NCBI GenBank assembly: GCA_017860615.1
Contig: JAGDMU010000013.1
Span: 1 to 64,000 of the forward strand
Origin: Pseudomonadota bacterium
GTDB lineage: Bacteria; Campylobacterota; Campylobacteria; Campylobacterales; Sulfurospirillaceae
Direction: 5' to 3'
Length of the DNA stretch: 64,000 bases
Shown here: positions 27,141 through 37,045 of the stretch, one piece after another
Layout of the letters: every line of letters starts with the position of its first letter
How positions within the stretch are numbered: the stretch's first letter is position 1
Program-made: the position numbers and the translations under genes
The notes under the pieces: generated by a model
What the model saw: the letters and a program-made list of their open reading frames with translations, nothing else
What the model was told of the DNA's origin: nothing
Databases searched by the model: none

Positions 27141-28093
27141 TGCGCGAAATTTTAACCGCAGGGCGGTATTTTAGGAGTAAATTTGGGGAAAATGTTTACA
27201 AAATCCCCATTTCTATCTCTGGTTTTACCTGCCCAAATATTGATGGAACTGTTGCTCGTGGTGGCTGTGTTTTCTGTGAAAATGAATCATTTAGCCCCAA
27301 TTTAGAGCATAATCAACCCAAGCGATTTTTTTTAAATCCTACTTCTGAAAATCCTTATTTAGAGTTTCAACTTCTTCAGTTAGAGGCGCAATACAAAAAA
27401 ACGAAAACCGTACTTTCTAAAAAATTTGGTGCGAAAAAATTTATTATCTATTTTCAATCTTTTACCAATACATACGCACCTTTAGATACGCTCAAAGCGC
27501 TTTATACGAAAGCTTTAAGTTTTGAAGGAGTTGTTGGACTTAGCATTGGAACGCGTACCGATAGCATCACAGAAGAGGTTATTGCCTATTTGGCTGAGCT
27601 TTCCAAAAAATATGAAATATGGGTAGAGTATGGTGTACAGTCTTCTTCAGATGAGACACTTAAAAGAATTAATCGTGGTCATGATAGTGCCAATATTGAA
27701 AAGTACATCGCTTTAACACATCAGTATGGACTCAAGATGTGTGCCCATGTTATTTTTGGACTCCCTGGTGAGACGCCTGAAATGGCACTTGAAAGTGTTA
27801 AATTTGCACTAAAATTAGGGGTGCACTCTTTCAAATTTCATCCATTGTATGTTGTCAAACGAACAGCACTAGCCAATGATTTTAAAAGAGGGGAATTTAT
27901 GCCCATCACTGAAGCGTGCTACATTCAAACTCTGATCGAGGCAATTAAACTTATGCCAGAAGATGTGATGTTACAACGTGTGAGTGCAGGCATTGAAGAT
28001 GATACGCTACTTTCTCCTTCATGGTGCTATACAAAGCATCAGCAGATGTTTAACATCCGTGCTGCGCTTAAAAAAGAGGGACTGATTTATTAG
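27140..28093 (+). CDS. YhcC-type radical SAM protein (TIGR01212 family)
   Basis: A 317-residue radical SAM protein. Cysteines occur in FTCPNIDGTVARGGCVFC near 30-48, followed by YFQSFTNTYAPL near 108, SIGTRTDSI near 138, and the HVIFGLPGETPEMAL segment near 205. The C-terminal SWCYTKHQQMFNIRAAL is typical of the YhcC family, whose substrate is not established to my knowledge. Start overlaps the purF stop. Confidence 0.85.
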   Translation: MREILTAGRYFRSKFGENVYKIPISISGFTCPNIDGTVARGGCVFCENESFSPNLEHNQPKRFFLNPTSENPYLEFQLLQLEAQYKKTKTVLSKKFGAKKFIIYFQSFTNTYAPLDTLKALYTKALSFEGVVGLSIGTRTDSITEEVIAYLAELSKKYEIWVEYGVQSSSDETLKRINRGHDSANIEKYIALTHQYGLKMCAHVIFGLPGETPEMALESVKFALKLGVHSFKFHPLYVVKRTALANDFKRGEFMPITEACYIQTLIEAIKLMPEDVMLQRVSAGIEDDTLLSPSWCYTKHQQMFNIRAALKKEGLIY

Positions 28094-28632
28094 TGGCAAT
28101 AAAGCTCATACCGTGTATAAGGCTTTGCATAAGAGGGTGGATAGCGCATAAAGATCGTAAAGTTGCGCATTTCTCCTGTATATAAATTTTCTGCAATCAC
28201 AAACTCTTTTGTGGTTTCAATCGTAGCACTTTTTTCGCCCCAGTTGAAAATATTATCTAGTGCTGATTTTGGGACAAATATGGCAGAATCCGTACCAATT
28301 TTCTCCAAAGAGTCATTGGCTATTTTAACTTCTAAAATACATTGCCCTATTTTAAAATTGCCAATATTGCGGATTTGTCCTGAAATAGAAAATGACTCGT
28401 TAATTAAAACTTTTTTCTGCACAATATTTTCGAGTCGAGCAACTTTTGTGTACTTATCAAGACCATAAATAGCAAAAGTTGCAAATACGATCATAATAAA
28501 AAGTGTAGCGAGAATAGGTGGGAATAGGGAACTTTTACCATCATGATTGCGAATAGTCAAAGCTACAATCAAAGCAAAAATTAGAACAATAACAATAATA
28601 GCAAACCAATGGAGTATTGTAAAATAGGTCAA
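28090..28632 (-). CDS. DUF2393-like membrane protein (second of a tandem pair)
   Basis: The TTG at 28632 is chosen as start because an AAAGGAG ribosome-binding site (28643-28638) stands just before it and it follows the stop of the neighbouring gene; the longer frame from 28707 would overlap that gene. The 180-residue product has two membrane helices (near 7-28 and 36-55) and a C-terminal soluble beta domain (FSISGQIRNIGNFKIGQCILEVKI...). Its layout matches the gene upstream, so the two are probably tandem paralogues. Function unknown. Confidence 0.75.
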   Translation of the reverse strand: MTYFTILHWFAIIVIVLIFALIVALTIRNHDGKSSLFPPILATLFIMIVFATFAIYGLDKYTKVARLENIVQKKVLINESFSISGQIRNIGNFKIGQCILEVKIANDSLEKIGTDSAIFVPKSALDNIFNWGEKSATIETTKEFVIAENLYTGEMRNFTIFMRYPPSYAKPYTRYELYCH

Positions 28633-28642
28633 TACGGCTCCT

Positions 28643-29179
28643 TTAGTAGCATTCTGCTTTGAGTGATGCATTGACATCACCACTATAGGTAAAATCATCA
28701 AAGACACTTTGAAATTCCAAAGTACCTTCTTTAGAGAGATTTTGTTTTACAAATATCGACTGATTTGTAATTGGTTTTAGGGTATTAATCAGGGCTTTGA
28801 GTCCTTGTACATCAGTTTGCTTGAAAATAAATGTATGAATTAAACAGAGTGTGAAATCTTTGTTAGAATGGTTGTAAATCGTACCTTCAACGATTAAAGA
28901 ATCAGAAAAGGTTAATTTTTTGACCATACTCACTTCTGTTGTGGTATATCTTAGTGTTTCACCTAGTTTCATTTTGATGAAAAAAGGTGAAACAATCAAC
29001 ATGATAAGTGCTAGTATAATCAGTAGAAGTGATGCTACGGAAGAGCGTTTAGCAATTAAACTTGCTAATATAATAAGTATTAAAAAGGTGAAAATTAGCC
29101 AAAAAAATGCCAAATAATCATAAAGACCAAAATGTTTTAGATAGGTCAGTAGTGATAATTTGAGTGCATCAATGCTCAT
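28643..29179 (-). CDS. DUF2393-like membrane protein (first of a tandem pair)
   Basis: A 178-residue protein with two membrane helices (near 23-43 and 49-67) followed by a soluble beta-rich domain starting [25 protein letters not shown]. This matches my memory of DUF2393 proteins of Campylobacterota. Its start overlaps the 3' end of hisIE by 11 bases, so it is co-transcribed with hisIE. Function unknown. Confidence 0.78.
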   Translation of the reverse strand: MSIDALKLSLLTYLKHFGLYDYLAFFWLIFTFLILIILASLIAKRSSVASLLLIILALIMLIVSPFFIKMKLGETLRYTTTEVSMVKKLTFSDSLIVEGTIYNHSNKDFTLCLIHTFIFKQTDVQGLKALINTLKPITNQSIFVKQNLSKEGTLEFQSVFDDFTYSGDVNASLKAECY

Positions 29180-29852
29180 TGCGGCTATTTTTCTCCTCTA
29201 TTCCACTGAGTCCAAAGCGTCTTTCAAGCTCTTTAGAAATAAGTGATGGATGAATATTTTTAGCTCCTAATGCAACAAGGGCATGGAACATAAGATCGGC
29301 TGCTTCATAAACAATCTCTTTGCTATCATTGTCTTTACAGGCAAAGCAGAACTCACCTGCTTCTTCCACAACTTTTTTTAAGATACTGTTATCGCCTTTT
29401 TGAAGCAATGATGCCACATAAGAGCTTTTTGGATCAGCTTTTTTGCGCTCTTGAATAATATGATAAATTTTATCACTGATGGAATAAGCTGCGATTTCTT
29501 GTGCAGGTGCTTTAGGTGTTTCTTCAACATCTATACGGTTAAAAAAGCAAGAAGGGCGTCCTGTATGACATGCAACACCTTCTTGCTCTACTTTAAGCAG
29601 TAGTGTATCGCTATCGCAATCCAAATAAGCTTCTTTAACATGTTGTAAGTGACCACTGGTCTCACCCTTTTTCCAGAGGCTTTGGCGGCTTCTGGAATAG
29701 TAGTGAGCAAGTCCTGTTTGCAATGTCAAAGCGAGTGCTTCTTGGTTCATGTAGGCAAGCATCAGCACTTCACCGCTATTGATATCCTGTGCAATAACAG
29801 GTAGAAGCGGTGAAGCATTCCAGTCAATGGAATTTAAAAGTGTTGAACTCAT
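29169..29852 (-). CDS. hisIE: Bifunctional phosphoribosyl-AMP cyclohydrolase / phosphoribosyl-ATP pyrophosphatase
   Basis: Two histidine-synthesis activities in one 227-residue chain. The N-terminal cyclohydrolase shows [20 protein letters not shown] near 47 and the zinc-site segment [23 protein letters not shown]. The C-terminal pyrophosphatase shows [13 protein letters not shown] near 160 and [14 protein letters not shown]. The start overlaps the stop of the SPFH gene by four bases (ATGA). Confidence 0.96.
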   Translation of the reverse strand: MSSTLLNSIDWNASPLLPVIAQDINSGEVLMLAYMNQEALALTLQTGLAHYYSRSRQSLWKKGETSGHLQHVKEAYLDCDSDTLLLKVEQEGVACHTGRPSCFFNRIDVEETPKAPAQEIAAYSISDKIYHIIQERKKADPKSSYVASLLQKGDNSILKKVVEEAGEFCFACKDNDSKEIVYEAADLMFHALVALGAKNIHPSLISKELERRFGLSGIEEKNSRNEH

Positions 29853-30946
29853 TTGGCAATACTAACTGCTTTTTGGCTATCTTTGGTGTCAACCCAAATG
29901 TTAGGAACTGCTCCACCAGGTGTTAGGAAAATCTTAGCATCTTTGTTTTCTTTAAGTGCTTCGTTAAACTTGCCTTGAACCTCGATCTGGCGAAGTGTCA
30001 AAAGTGGTGAAGAGATACTATCGCTGATTTTTTTATTGGCATAGGCATCAGCATCTGCTTCAATTTTAATCGCATTCGCTTGACCCTGTGCATTAATCTC
30101 TCTAGCTTTAGCTTGACCTTCTGCTTCAGCCGCACGTTTTAAAGCTTGTTGGTTTGCTATTTCAACTTCATAACGTGTTCGCTCGACTTCTTGTTTCGCT
30201 ACTTGAACACGCTCAATTTGCTCTTTAATTTTAACAGGTAACACAATTTCACGAAGTTGCATGGTTAAGAGTTCAACAGGTTGACCTGGTTGTGCATCAA
30301 TGGCTTTACGAATGCCTTCTTCAATGTTAACCGCAATTTCATTACGTTTTTGAGGAAGTTCTTCTGCGTTAAATTTACCAATAACGGCACGTGTGACATC
30401 ACGAACGACGGGGTTGATGATTTTATCTTCCCATGACATACCCCATGTTGCTATGGTTTGTGGTGCTGTGGTTGGTTCAAGTTTGTACTGAACGGTGAGT
30501 TCAATCGAAACAGGAAGACCTCTTGCATCAAGGACGGAGATAGCAGCATTGCGTTTAATGCCTGAGCCTCTTTGCATCACTTCACCCAAATCTTCGGTGG
30601 AAGAGTAGTTCATAATGCGTACTTTCGTATCGACAATGAAAACTTGTTGAATAAAAGGAATAAAAAGGTGAAAACCTGGTTCCATCGGTGTGGATTCAAA
30701 TTTACCTGTGGTCGCTTTGATACCCATCTCACCAGAGTTAATAATCACAAAAGGCTTTGCCACAACAGCAATCACGACGATTGCAATGAGCACATAAATG
30801 ATTCCTGCTTTTTTACCAAGGTTTTTCATAAATTCAGGAGGTTCCATATTGAAAGGGGTGCGATTGTCATTGTCGCCTCCACCATTATTGTTTCCATTTC
30901 CTCCACCATTTTTCTTTTTAAAATAATCGTTTAAATCTGCTGGCAT
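29849..30946 (-). CDS. SPFH/band 7 family membrane protein (prohibitin/HflK-like)
   Basis: A 365-residue protein. ATG at 30946 is preceded by AAGGAA and is preferred over an upstream in-frame start at 30988. The N-terminus has a Gly/Asn-rich low-complexity stretch (residues 12-29), one membrane helix near 49-68, then the SPFH domain and a long Ala/Glu/Gln-rich coiled coil ([20 protein letters not shown]...). Such proteins form oligomeric cages on the membrane that organise lipids or control proteases. No hflC partner is adjacent. As I recall, an SPFH gene also neighbours ilvE in C. jejuni. Confidence 0.88.
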   Translation of the reverse strand: MPADLNDYFKKKNGGGNGNNNGGGDNDNRTPFNMEPPEFMKNLGKKAGIIYVLIAIVVIAVVAKPFVIINSGEMGIKATTGKFESTPMEPGFHLFIPFIQQVFIVDTKVRIMNYSSTEDLGEVMQRGSGIKRNAAISVLDARGLPVSIELTVQYKLEPTTAPQTIATWGMSWEDKIINPVVRDVTRAVIGKFNAEELPQKRNEIAVNIEEGIRKAIDAQPGQPVELLTMQLREIVLPVKIKEQIERVQVAKQEVERTRYEVEIANQQALKRAAEAEGQAKAREINAQGQANAIKIEADADAYANKKISDSISSPLLTLRQIEVQGKFNEALKENKDAKIFLTPGGAVPNIWVDTKDSQKAVSIAK

Positions 30947-30973
30947 AATATTCCTTTGGTTCAATTTTAAAAT

Positions 30974-31048
30974 ACGGTTTTCAAGCAAAGCTCAAAAACT
31001 CACACTTGCGCCACTAGGCTCTAAAGCTTGCCTCTTTCGAGGTAGAAA
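30974..31048 (-). repeat. Copy A of a structured dispersed repeat, between ilvE and the SPFH gene
   Basis: Read on the minus strand, this 75-base segment begins two bases after the ilvE stop and matches the lpxB-greA gap (49780-49852) over its whole length, about three quarters identical by eye. A 14-base identical core, GAGGCAAGCTTTAG, and the end AAAACCGT are shared. It forms a small hairpin CCTC-GAAA-GAGG and a second nine-pair hairpin TTTTTGAGC-TTT-GCTTGAAAA with two G-U pairs. In copy B the second stem is TTTTAGGC-TTT-GCCTAAAA, so both sides changed together. Confidence 0.75.
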
Positions 31049-31049
31049 T

Positions 31050-31964
31050 TTAGATATAGGTTAAGAGATGTTTATATTTTGGGTTGCGTCCATAAACAAC
31101 ATCAAAGTATGCGTCTTGAAGTTGTTTGGTTATAGGTCCTCGTTTACCATCGCCGATGATGTAATTGTCAATATCTTTGATAGGTGTTACTTCTGCTGCT
31201 GTACCTGTAAAGAAAGACTCATCTGCAATATAAGCCTCATCACGTGTGATACGTCTGCGCTCGATAGGAATACCCGCTTCACGTGCAAGATCTAAAACGG
31301 TTGCTTGCGTGATACTCTCAAGTGATGTGTCATTTGGAGGGGTAATTAAAACGCCATTTCTCACGATAAAGAAACACTCGCCACTGCCTTCTGCAATAAA
31401 ACCATCATCATCGAGAAGTAACGCTTCTTCATAGCCTGCTTCAAGTGCTTCGTATTTTGCCATTTGTGAGTTAAGGTAGTTTGCAGCAGCTTTGGCTTTA
31501 CCCATAGTGGAACATACAGGGTTTCTCGTAAATGAAGAGATTTTAACGCGAATGCCGTTTTCTAAACCTTCATCACCGAGGTAACTACCCCACTGCCATG
31601 CCGCAATCGCTGTATTGACGGGTGCTTTAACGTGGTTCAGTCCCATAATGCCGTATCCTAGATAGATAAGAGGTCTAATGTAAACGTTTGATGTAAAGTT
31701 ATTTGATTTGAGTACTTCAATGTGCGCAGCTTCAAGTTCTTCAAGTGAATAGGTTGGTTTAATCCGTGTAATTTTGGCAGAATTGAGTAAGCGTTTGGTG
31801 TGCTCTCTCAGTTTGAAAATTGCCAAACCATTCTCAGTCATATAGGCACGAGTTCCTTCAAAAACACCATTGCCATAGTGAAGTGTATGGGTCAAAATAT
31901 GTATTTTTGCATCATCCCATGCAACGAGTTTGCCGTCCATCCAAATGTATTTTGCTTTATCCAT
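31050..31964 (-). CDS. ilvE: Branched-chain amino-acid aminotransferase
   Basis: Fold-type IV PLP enzyme of 304 residues that makes valine, leucine and isoleucine from their keto acids. It shows THTLHYGNGVFEGTRAY near 25, the PLP-lysine region GKAKAAANYLNSQ near 155, and LLDDDGFIAEGSGECFFIV near 185. The ATG is preceded by AAGGTAG. Promoter expected in the 120-base gap shared with the divergent aldehyde dehydrogenase. Confidence 0.95.
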   Translation of the reverse strand: MDKAKYIWMDGKLVAWDDAKIHILTHTLHYGNGVFEGTRAYMTENGLAIFKLREHTKRLLNSAKITRIKPTYSLEELEAAHIEVLKSNNFTSNVYIRPLIYLGYGIMGLNHVKAPVNTAIAAWQWGSYLGDEGLENGIRVKISSFTRNPVCSTMGKAKAAANYLNSQMAKYEALEAGYEEALLLDDDGFIAEGSGECFFIVRNGVLITPPNDTSLESITQATVLDLAREAGIPIERRRITRDEAYIADESFFTGTAAEVTPIKDIDNYIIGDGKRGPITKQLQDAYFDVVYGRNPKYKHLLTYI

Positions 31965-32052
31965 TGTTCTACCTTCTTAAAAGTCGTTTTCTAAAGAGAT
32001 ACTATGTTAGCCAAAAATTAATTAAAGATAGTTTTAGTATGAAAAGTTGCGT

Positions 32053-32058
32053 TATAAT
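32053..32058 (+). promoter_or_regulatory. -10 box of the aldehyde dehydrogenase gene
   Basis: TATAAT 26 bases before the ATG at 32085, in the divergent gap with ilvE; the spacer holds a weak ribosome-binding site ACAAGGTGA. Confidence 0.55.
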
Positions 32059-32084
32059 TGAGTGACAAAAAACAAGGTGAACGC

Positions 32085-33503
32085 ATGAAAGCAAAGCTAT
32101 ATTACGGTTCTATAGTTAAAGATAAAGAAGAGCAAAAAGAGGTACGCTCACCTTATGATGGGCGCATGGTTTCAACGTTTAGTGTCAGTAATGAACAGGA
32201 TGCACACGAGATACTCAAGATAGCGCGGCAAGCAGCGTTACAGGCAAAACTGATTCCTATGCACCAGCGTGTCAATTGGCTTTTGGATGTAGCACAAAAA
32301 TTAGAAAATGAACGTGAAAAAATGGCACATATTATTACTGATGAAGTGGGTAAACCGATCGCTTTTTCACGCGTTGAGGTTGATCGTTGCATTGAAACCA
32401 TCAAACTCTCTGCTAATGCTATGTTCCATATAAACGGTGAAACATTTGATACCACGGCAATGCCCAGTGGTAAAAAGAGTTTGGCGTTTTACAAACGTGA
32501 GCCCGTGGGAGTTGTGCTTGCGATTACCCCGTTTAATTTTCCACTCAATCTTGTTGCTCATAAAATTGCTCCCGCTTTAGTTGCAGGTAATGCTGTCATC
32601 TTAAAGCCCACGTCACAAGCGCCACGTACGGCGTATGAACTCGTCAAACTCTTCATTGAAAGTCCGTATGCACCTAAAGATGCGCTCAGTCTCATTTACA
32701 GTGGCGAAGGAGTCAATGAAACACTGATCACCAGTGATATTCCCCGTGTGATTAGTTTTACAGGCAGTGTAGGTGTTGGTCGCGAGATTATGCAAAAAGC
32801 AGGCATTAAAAAAGTCGCGTTGGAGCTGGGTGGCAATGCTGCAACGTACATTGATGCCTCTGCAAATTTAACCCTTGCATCCAAACGATGTGCTGTGGGA
32901 GCATTTATCAATTCAGGGCAAGTGTGTATCTCTTTACAGCGCATTTATGTGCATGAGGCTATATATGACTCTTTTGCCAAAATGCTTGTTGAAGAGACAA
33001 ACATATTACATGTTGGCTCACCCTATGATGACCAAACGTTTATTGGACCAATGATCAATGACGTAGCGGTAGAGAAGGCTAAGCGGTGGGTTCAAAATGC
33101 TATCAATGAAGGTGCAAAGCCTTTGTGTGGTGCTAAATCAAAAGATTTGATGTTTGAGCCAACCATTATGGCAGATGTCACTGAGCAGATGCAAATTGTG
33201 TGCGAAGAGGTCTTTGCACCGATTGTTTCACTGATAAAAGTCAATAGCTACGAAGAGGCAAGAGGGAAGATGAATGCTTCAGCGTATGGGCTTCAATACT
33301 CCATTTTTTGCAATGACCTTGCCATGGCACAAAGAGCCATTGACGAGCTTGAAGCGGGTGGTATTGTCATCAACGATATCCCTACATTACGGTTTGACTT
33401 GCAGCCTTATGGTGGCATCAAACAAAGTGGCATTGGCAAAGAAGGTCCCTATTTTGCTCTTATGGATGACTATACACAGATAAAATCTGTGGTAATATGC
33501 TAA
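32085..33503 (+). CDS. Aldehyde dehydrogenase, lactaldehyde/phosphonoacetaldehyde dehydrogenase-like
   Basis: A 472-residue aldehyde dehydrogenase with VVLAITPFNFPLNLVAHKIAPAL near 140, the ILKPTSQAP lysine, SFTGSVGVGREI near 222, the LELGGNA glutamate near 245, and the catalytic cysteine in NSGQVCISLQRI near 280. The GQVCIS form resembles lactaldehyde and phosphonoacetaldehyde dehydrogenases more than the other aldehyde dehydrogenase at 7.3 kb. The substrate remains a guess. ATG at 32085 is preferred over a TTG at 32058, which overlaps the -10 box. Confidence 0.88.
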   Translation: MKAKLYYGSIVKDKEEQKEVRSPYDGRMVSTFSVSNEQDAHEILKIARQAALQAKLIPMHQRVNWLLDVAQKLENEREKMAHIITDEVGKPIAFSRVEVDRCIETIKLSANAMFHINGETFDTTAMPSGKKSLAFYKREPVGVVLAITPFNFPLNLVAHKIAPALVAGNAVILKPTSQAPRTAYELVKLFIESPYAPKDALSLIYSGEGVNETLITSDIPRVISFTGSVGVGREIMQKAGIKKVALELGGNAATYIDASANLTLASKRCAVGAFINSGQVCISLQRIYVHEAIYDSFAKMLVEETNILHVGSPYDDQTFIGPMINDVAVEKAKRWVQNAINEGAKPLCGAKSKDLMFEPTIMADVTEQMQIVCEEVFAPIVSLIKVNSYEEARGKMNASAYGLQYSIFCNDLAMAQRAIDELEAGGIVINDIPTLRFDLQPYGGIKQSGIGKEGPYFALMDDYTQIKSVVIC

Positions 33504-33528
33504 AAAATATAAAAATAAGGAAATAATG

Positions 33529-33993
33529 ATGTTAAAAATAGGCGATCAAGCTCCAGCGCTTAGTCTTCCAAATCAAGATAATGTAGAAATTTCACTGAGA
33601 GATCTTGAGGGAAAATGGATTGTGCTTTACTTTTACCCAAAAGATAGTACCCCTGGTTGTACCACTGAAGCATGTGATTTTACAGCAGCGCTTCCAAGTT
33701 TTGAGGGCTTAAATGCTGTTGTTTTAGGTGTTAGCCCTGACAGTACAACATCGCATCAAAAATTTATCGCAAAGCAAAAGCTTGAGATTACGCTGCTTTC
33801 AGATGTGAGTACGGAAGTGGCACAAAGCTATGGTGTTTGGCAACTCAAAAAGTTCTGTGGCAAAGAGTATATGGGTATTGTTCGCTCAACATTCTTGATT
33901 GATCCAAGCGGAAAAATTGCTAAACTTTGGTCAAACGTAAAAGTCAAAGACCATGCAAGTGAAGTTAAAAAGGCATTAGAAGCACTTCAATAG
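33529..33993 (+). CDS. bcp: Thioredoxin-dependent thiol peroxidase (peroxiredoxin Q/BCP)
   Basis: Reduces hydrogen and organic peroxides with thioredoxin. The motif YFYPKDSTPGCTTEACDFTA near 40-60 carries the peroxidatic cysteine and the resolving cysteine five residues later. Two adjacent ATGs exist (33526, 33529); the AAGGAA at 33517-33522 is better spaced for the second, giving 154 residues starting MLKIGDQAP. Confidence 0.95.
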   Translation: MLKIGDQAPALSLPNQDNVEISLRDLEGKWIVLYFYPKDSTPGCTTEACDFTAALPSFEGLNAVVLGVSPDSTTSHQKFIAKQKLEITLLSDVSTEVAQSYGVWQLKKFCGKEYMGIVRSTFLIDPSGKIAKLWSNVKVKDHASEVKKALEALQ

Positions 33994-34003
33994 AAGTGCT
34001 TCT
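33978..34003. terminator. Terminator between bcp and the DUF748 gene
   Basis: AGAAGCACTTC (33978-33988) pairs perfectly with GAAGTGCTTCT (33993-34003) over AATA. The hairpin includes the bcp stop codon, is followed by a moderately T-rich stretch, and lies just before the stop of the converging DUF748 gene, so it could serve both strands. Confidence 0.8.
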
Positions 34004-34009
34004 TTGGGT

Positions 34010-36904
34010 TTAATTGCTCACCGAAATAGCGCAACCTACCCACTGTTCACGAATGGCATCACTGGCTTGAGGTTCATTTTTGATCACTCTTTGCGGTGCC
34101 ATTTTGTGTTTTGTTATGAGGTTTTGAATGATGGTATCTGCGCGTTTTAGGGCTAAAGCTTGAAGTGCTTCGGGTGCGATGGTGACACTTTCAGCAATTT
34201 TAGCGATTAAATTATCGTTGATGGCTCCAGTATCCAGTTTTTCTTCTTTATACGTTTTGATAAGCTTGCTATACACATCATCAGAGTACTTTTGGATAAA
34301 GAGTTTTTTGATGGCTTTTCCATAACTATCATCCTCTTTGCCTTTTTTAGGAATCATCGCTTCAATCTGTGCTGTCACATTTTGCTCTTGTAGCGCTTTG
34401 GTATCAAGGGCTTCATTGAAGCTTGGTGTGATGAGTAATTTAAGCTCATTTCGTTTTTCCAAAATCTGCTTATACTGTTCCATTTTTTCTTCTTCTGAGT
34501 CGATGAGGGCATATTCACCTGCTGCAAAATCAACACTTTTAAGATTTTCAGTCTCGATGCCCAACATTGAGCCTAAGAGTTTAAAGGGAGAGGTAACAAT
34601 ACTTCCAATTAAATTTCCAATAGCACGCCACACGATGCTTCCATAGCGAAATTCAGGGTCATTAAGATCGCCACTCACAGGTAGATCAATATCAATTTGA
34701 CCTTTTGAGTCTTTCAAAATGGCAATAGCAAGACCCAGAGGTAGATTGGTGGCTTCTTCACTCTCGATCTTATCTCCAAGGGTTAAGGAGTCAAGGTTGA
34801 TTTTATTATCACCTTCCATCAACCCTTTTGTAATCTTGTAATTAAGATCCATTGAGAGTTTTCCCTCTTTGATAGCGTATCCTACAAATTTGCCAGAGTA
34901 GGGTGTTAGTTTAGACATATTGATGTTTTTAAATAAGATTTTCACGTTAGCACGGTTTTTAAAATCAAATGGCAATACCGAGCCATCTATTTTAGCATAG
35001 CCGTATTTATCGACTTTTCCTTCAAGCTTAAGGATAGAGGGTTTGGTGCTTTTGGTATTGAGTGTTGAGATAGAGCCATTCAGGCGATCTGCAAACGTAG
35101 CAAAAGGAAGGAGTAATGAAGCATCTTGAAAATGCGTAGTACCTCGTTTAAGGGCGATATTGCCAATATAAAGAGACATTTCATCCTGTGTGCTTGGTGC
35201 TTTTTTTGTTTTGGAAGGCGTTTTGGGTGGCGGTGTTGATGATGTTTTTAAAAGATTTGAAAAATTGGTTGTTCCATCTTTTTTGATATCAAGATTGATA
35301 TAAGGTTTATCCAGCATGATATTTTGGATACTCAGTGTTGCAGGTGTTAGTGTGTAGGAAAGATTAGCAACATTAAGCGTCTCCCATGCGACAAGGGATT
35401 TTTTGGATTTATCTGCGAGCGAAAATTTTGAAATGGTTGCATCACCTTCAATTTTGAACGTTATTGGTTGAGCAAAAGAAGCTTTGAGTTTGGAATTGAG
35501 TGACAATGAACCATCTTGAATGAGCGTAGTTGTAAAAAGTGTAATGTAAGGTTGTGCTTTTTCTAACGAGAGTTTGCTGGCATTAATGACCATTTCAAGC
35601 GAAGTCGTTGCAGGAATAAACAGACCTTTTAAGTTTAAAGAAGCAGTGGTGTCTATCGTGCTATTAAAATCATAGCTAATGGGATTGTTCATGTCTTGCG
35701 TGATATTTTGAGCGGTTAACTTAAGTGGTGCAAAACGTGTGGGGGTACTTTTCACATTGTGATCTCGTACATCAATCGTTGCTGCATTTACCTCTAATGT
35801 TTTCAGCGCAAATTTCCATTCATTGGTAGTTCCTTGCGCAGATTCTTGTTTGGAGAGCGTTTGTGATTTTGGCTGTGTTGATACGCTTTTAGGGGTAAAA
35901 AGGCGTACCAAATTCAGTGCATAATCTTTTTCCAATGCCACATCCACAAAAGGTTTGTCAATAATAGCTTTTTCGATGCTGATATTTGAGGTTTGTAAAT
36001 CAAAATCAAGGGATTCAACTTTGAGAGAAGGAACGTCAATAATGGTTTTTTTCTCTGCATCAACAAAGCGAATGTTTTCCAACGAAGCGGTTGCTTTTTC
36101 TAAAGAGACCAGTGGTTTTTCTTTGCTCAGATCAATTAAGAAAGGAAGCCTGAGTGAAAGATTGCCTTCTGTTAGGTTCGCTGGAATATTCGATAAAGTG
36201 TATCTCCAAAAGTTTGAAAGTGGAAGATGGGTGATGTTAAGCTCGCCATAAAATTTGAGTGGTTCAAAGGAGGCACTGCTAGCAAGCGTTATTTTTTCTT
36301 CGTTTTGAAGTGCTATTTTAAGGGCATGAATGCTGAGGTCATCTTTATGAAAACTAAGATTGTTCACCGCATAATTCATAGGCCCAATTTCAAGTTTAAA
36401 GGGTTCACTTGGTCGCTCATCGGTAAAGTTGGTTTTGGCATTTTGGATCTCTACATGCTCAATCAAAAAAGGCATTACAAGGCTATCATCAGCAGTAGCG
36501 TTACTTTCAGATACACTACTTTTAGGGAAAAGGCTTAAGAGAGTAAGGCTTCCTTTAGGATCAATTTTAAGATCAACAAAGGGCTTTTCGATGAGTAACG
36601 ATTTGACAAAAAACTCTTTTTTAAACAGAAAAGAGGGCTCGTAGTTGACATAAAGGTGCTCTAACGTTGCCGCATTGTTTCCATCGGTATCATGGAGTGC
36701 AAAATTGTTGACATGTAATTCAAACGTAAAAGGGTTGAAAAGTACTTTTTCAATTGAAATTGAAAGATTAAGTTTCTCTTTTAGCAGTGTAGGCAGTTGC
36801 GTACGTGTCCACCATGGAAGAATTACAAAACCGCTTAAAGTATAGAGTAAGGGAAGAAAAATCACCCAAAACAACATATTTTTAAGACACTTTTTTAGCA
36901 TCAC
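34010..36904 (-). CDS. Large AsmA-like DUF748 envelope protein
   Basis: A 964-residue protein with one N-terminal membrane helix (residues 10-28), followed by long repetitive beta-strand segments with recurring blocks of the type LSIEKVLFNPFTFELHVNNFAL, and a charged C-terminal helical region. This is the architecture of DUF748/AsmA-like proteins, some of which form lipid-carrying bridges between inner and outer membrane. A Pro/Lys/Thr-rich linker sits near 555-575. It is a single-gene unit, convergent with bcp. Lipid transport is inferred from the superfamily. Confidence 0.82.
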   Translation of the reverse strand: MMLKKCLKNMLFWVIFLPLLYTLSGFVILPWWTRTQLPTLLKEKLNLSISIEKVLFNPFTFELHVNNFALHDTDGNNAATLEHLYVNYEPSFLFKKEFFVKSLLIEKPFVDLKIDPKGSLTLLSLFPKSSVSESNATADDSLVMPFLIEHVEIQNAKTNFTDERPSEPFKLEIGPMNYAVNNLSFHKDDLSIHALKIALQNEEKITLASSASFEPLKFYGELNITHLPLSNFWRYTLSNIPANLTEGNLSLRLPFLIDLSKEKPLVSLEKATASLENIRFVDAEKKTIIDVPSLKVESLDFDLQTSNISIEKAIIDKPFVDVALEKDYALNLVRLFTPKSVSTQPKSQTLSKQESAQGTTNEWKFALKTLEVNAATIDVRDHNVKSTPTRFAPLKLTAQNITQDMNNPISYDFNSTIDTTASLNLKGLFIPATTSLEMVINASKLSLEKAQPYITLFTTTLIQDGSLSLNSKLKASFAQPITFKIEGDATISKFSLADKSKKSLVAWETLNVANLSYTLTPATLSIQNIMLDKPYINLDIKKDGTTNFSNLLKTSSTPPPKTPSKTKKAPSTQDEMSLYIGNIALKRGTTHFQDASLLLPFATFADRLNGSISTLNTKSTKPSILKLEGKVDKYGYAKIDGSVLPFDFKNRANVKILFKNINMSKLTPYSGKFVGYAIKEGKLSMDLNYKITKGLMEGDNKINLDSLTLGDKIESEEATNLPLGLAIAILKDSKGQIDIDLPVSGDLNDPEFRYGSIVWRAIGNLIGSIVTSPFKLLGSMLGIETENLKSVDFAAGEYALIDSEEEKMEQYKQILEKRNELKLLITPSFNEALDTKALQEQNVTAQIEAMIPKKGKEDDSYGKAIKKLFIQKYSDDVYSKLIKTYKEEKLDTGAINDNLIAKIAESVTIAPEALQALALKRADTIIQNLITKHKMAPQRVIKNEPQASDAIREQWVGCAISVSN

Positions 36905-37045
36905 ACACTCCTTCTATAGGGCTAATTTATTATACAACAAAATGCAAAAGTTCTATTTAAAAACACTATTAGTTTTATAAGGGTAGTTTGGTTATATGTT
37001 ACCTATGTTATACTTTTGAGAAATTTATACTTTTAAAGAAATCCC

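Noticed and set aside
29169-29852. hisIE as an unusual fusion
   Set aside because: The hisI-hisE fusion is common in bacteria, so it is not remarkable.
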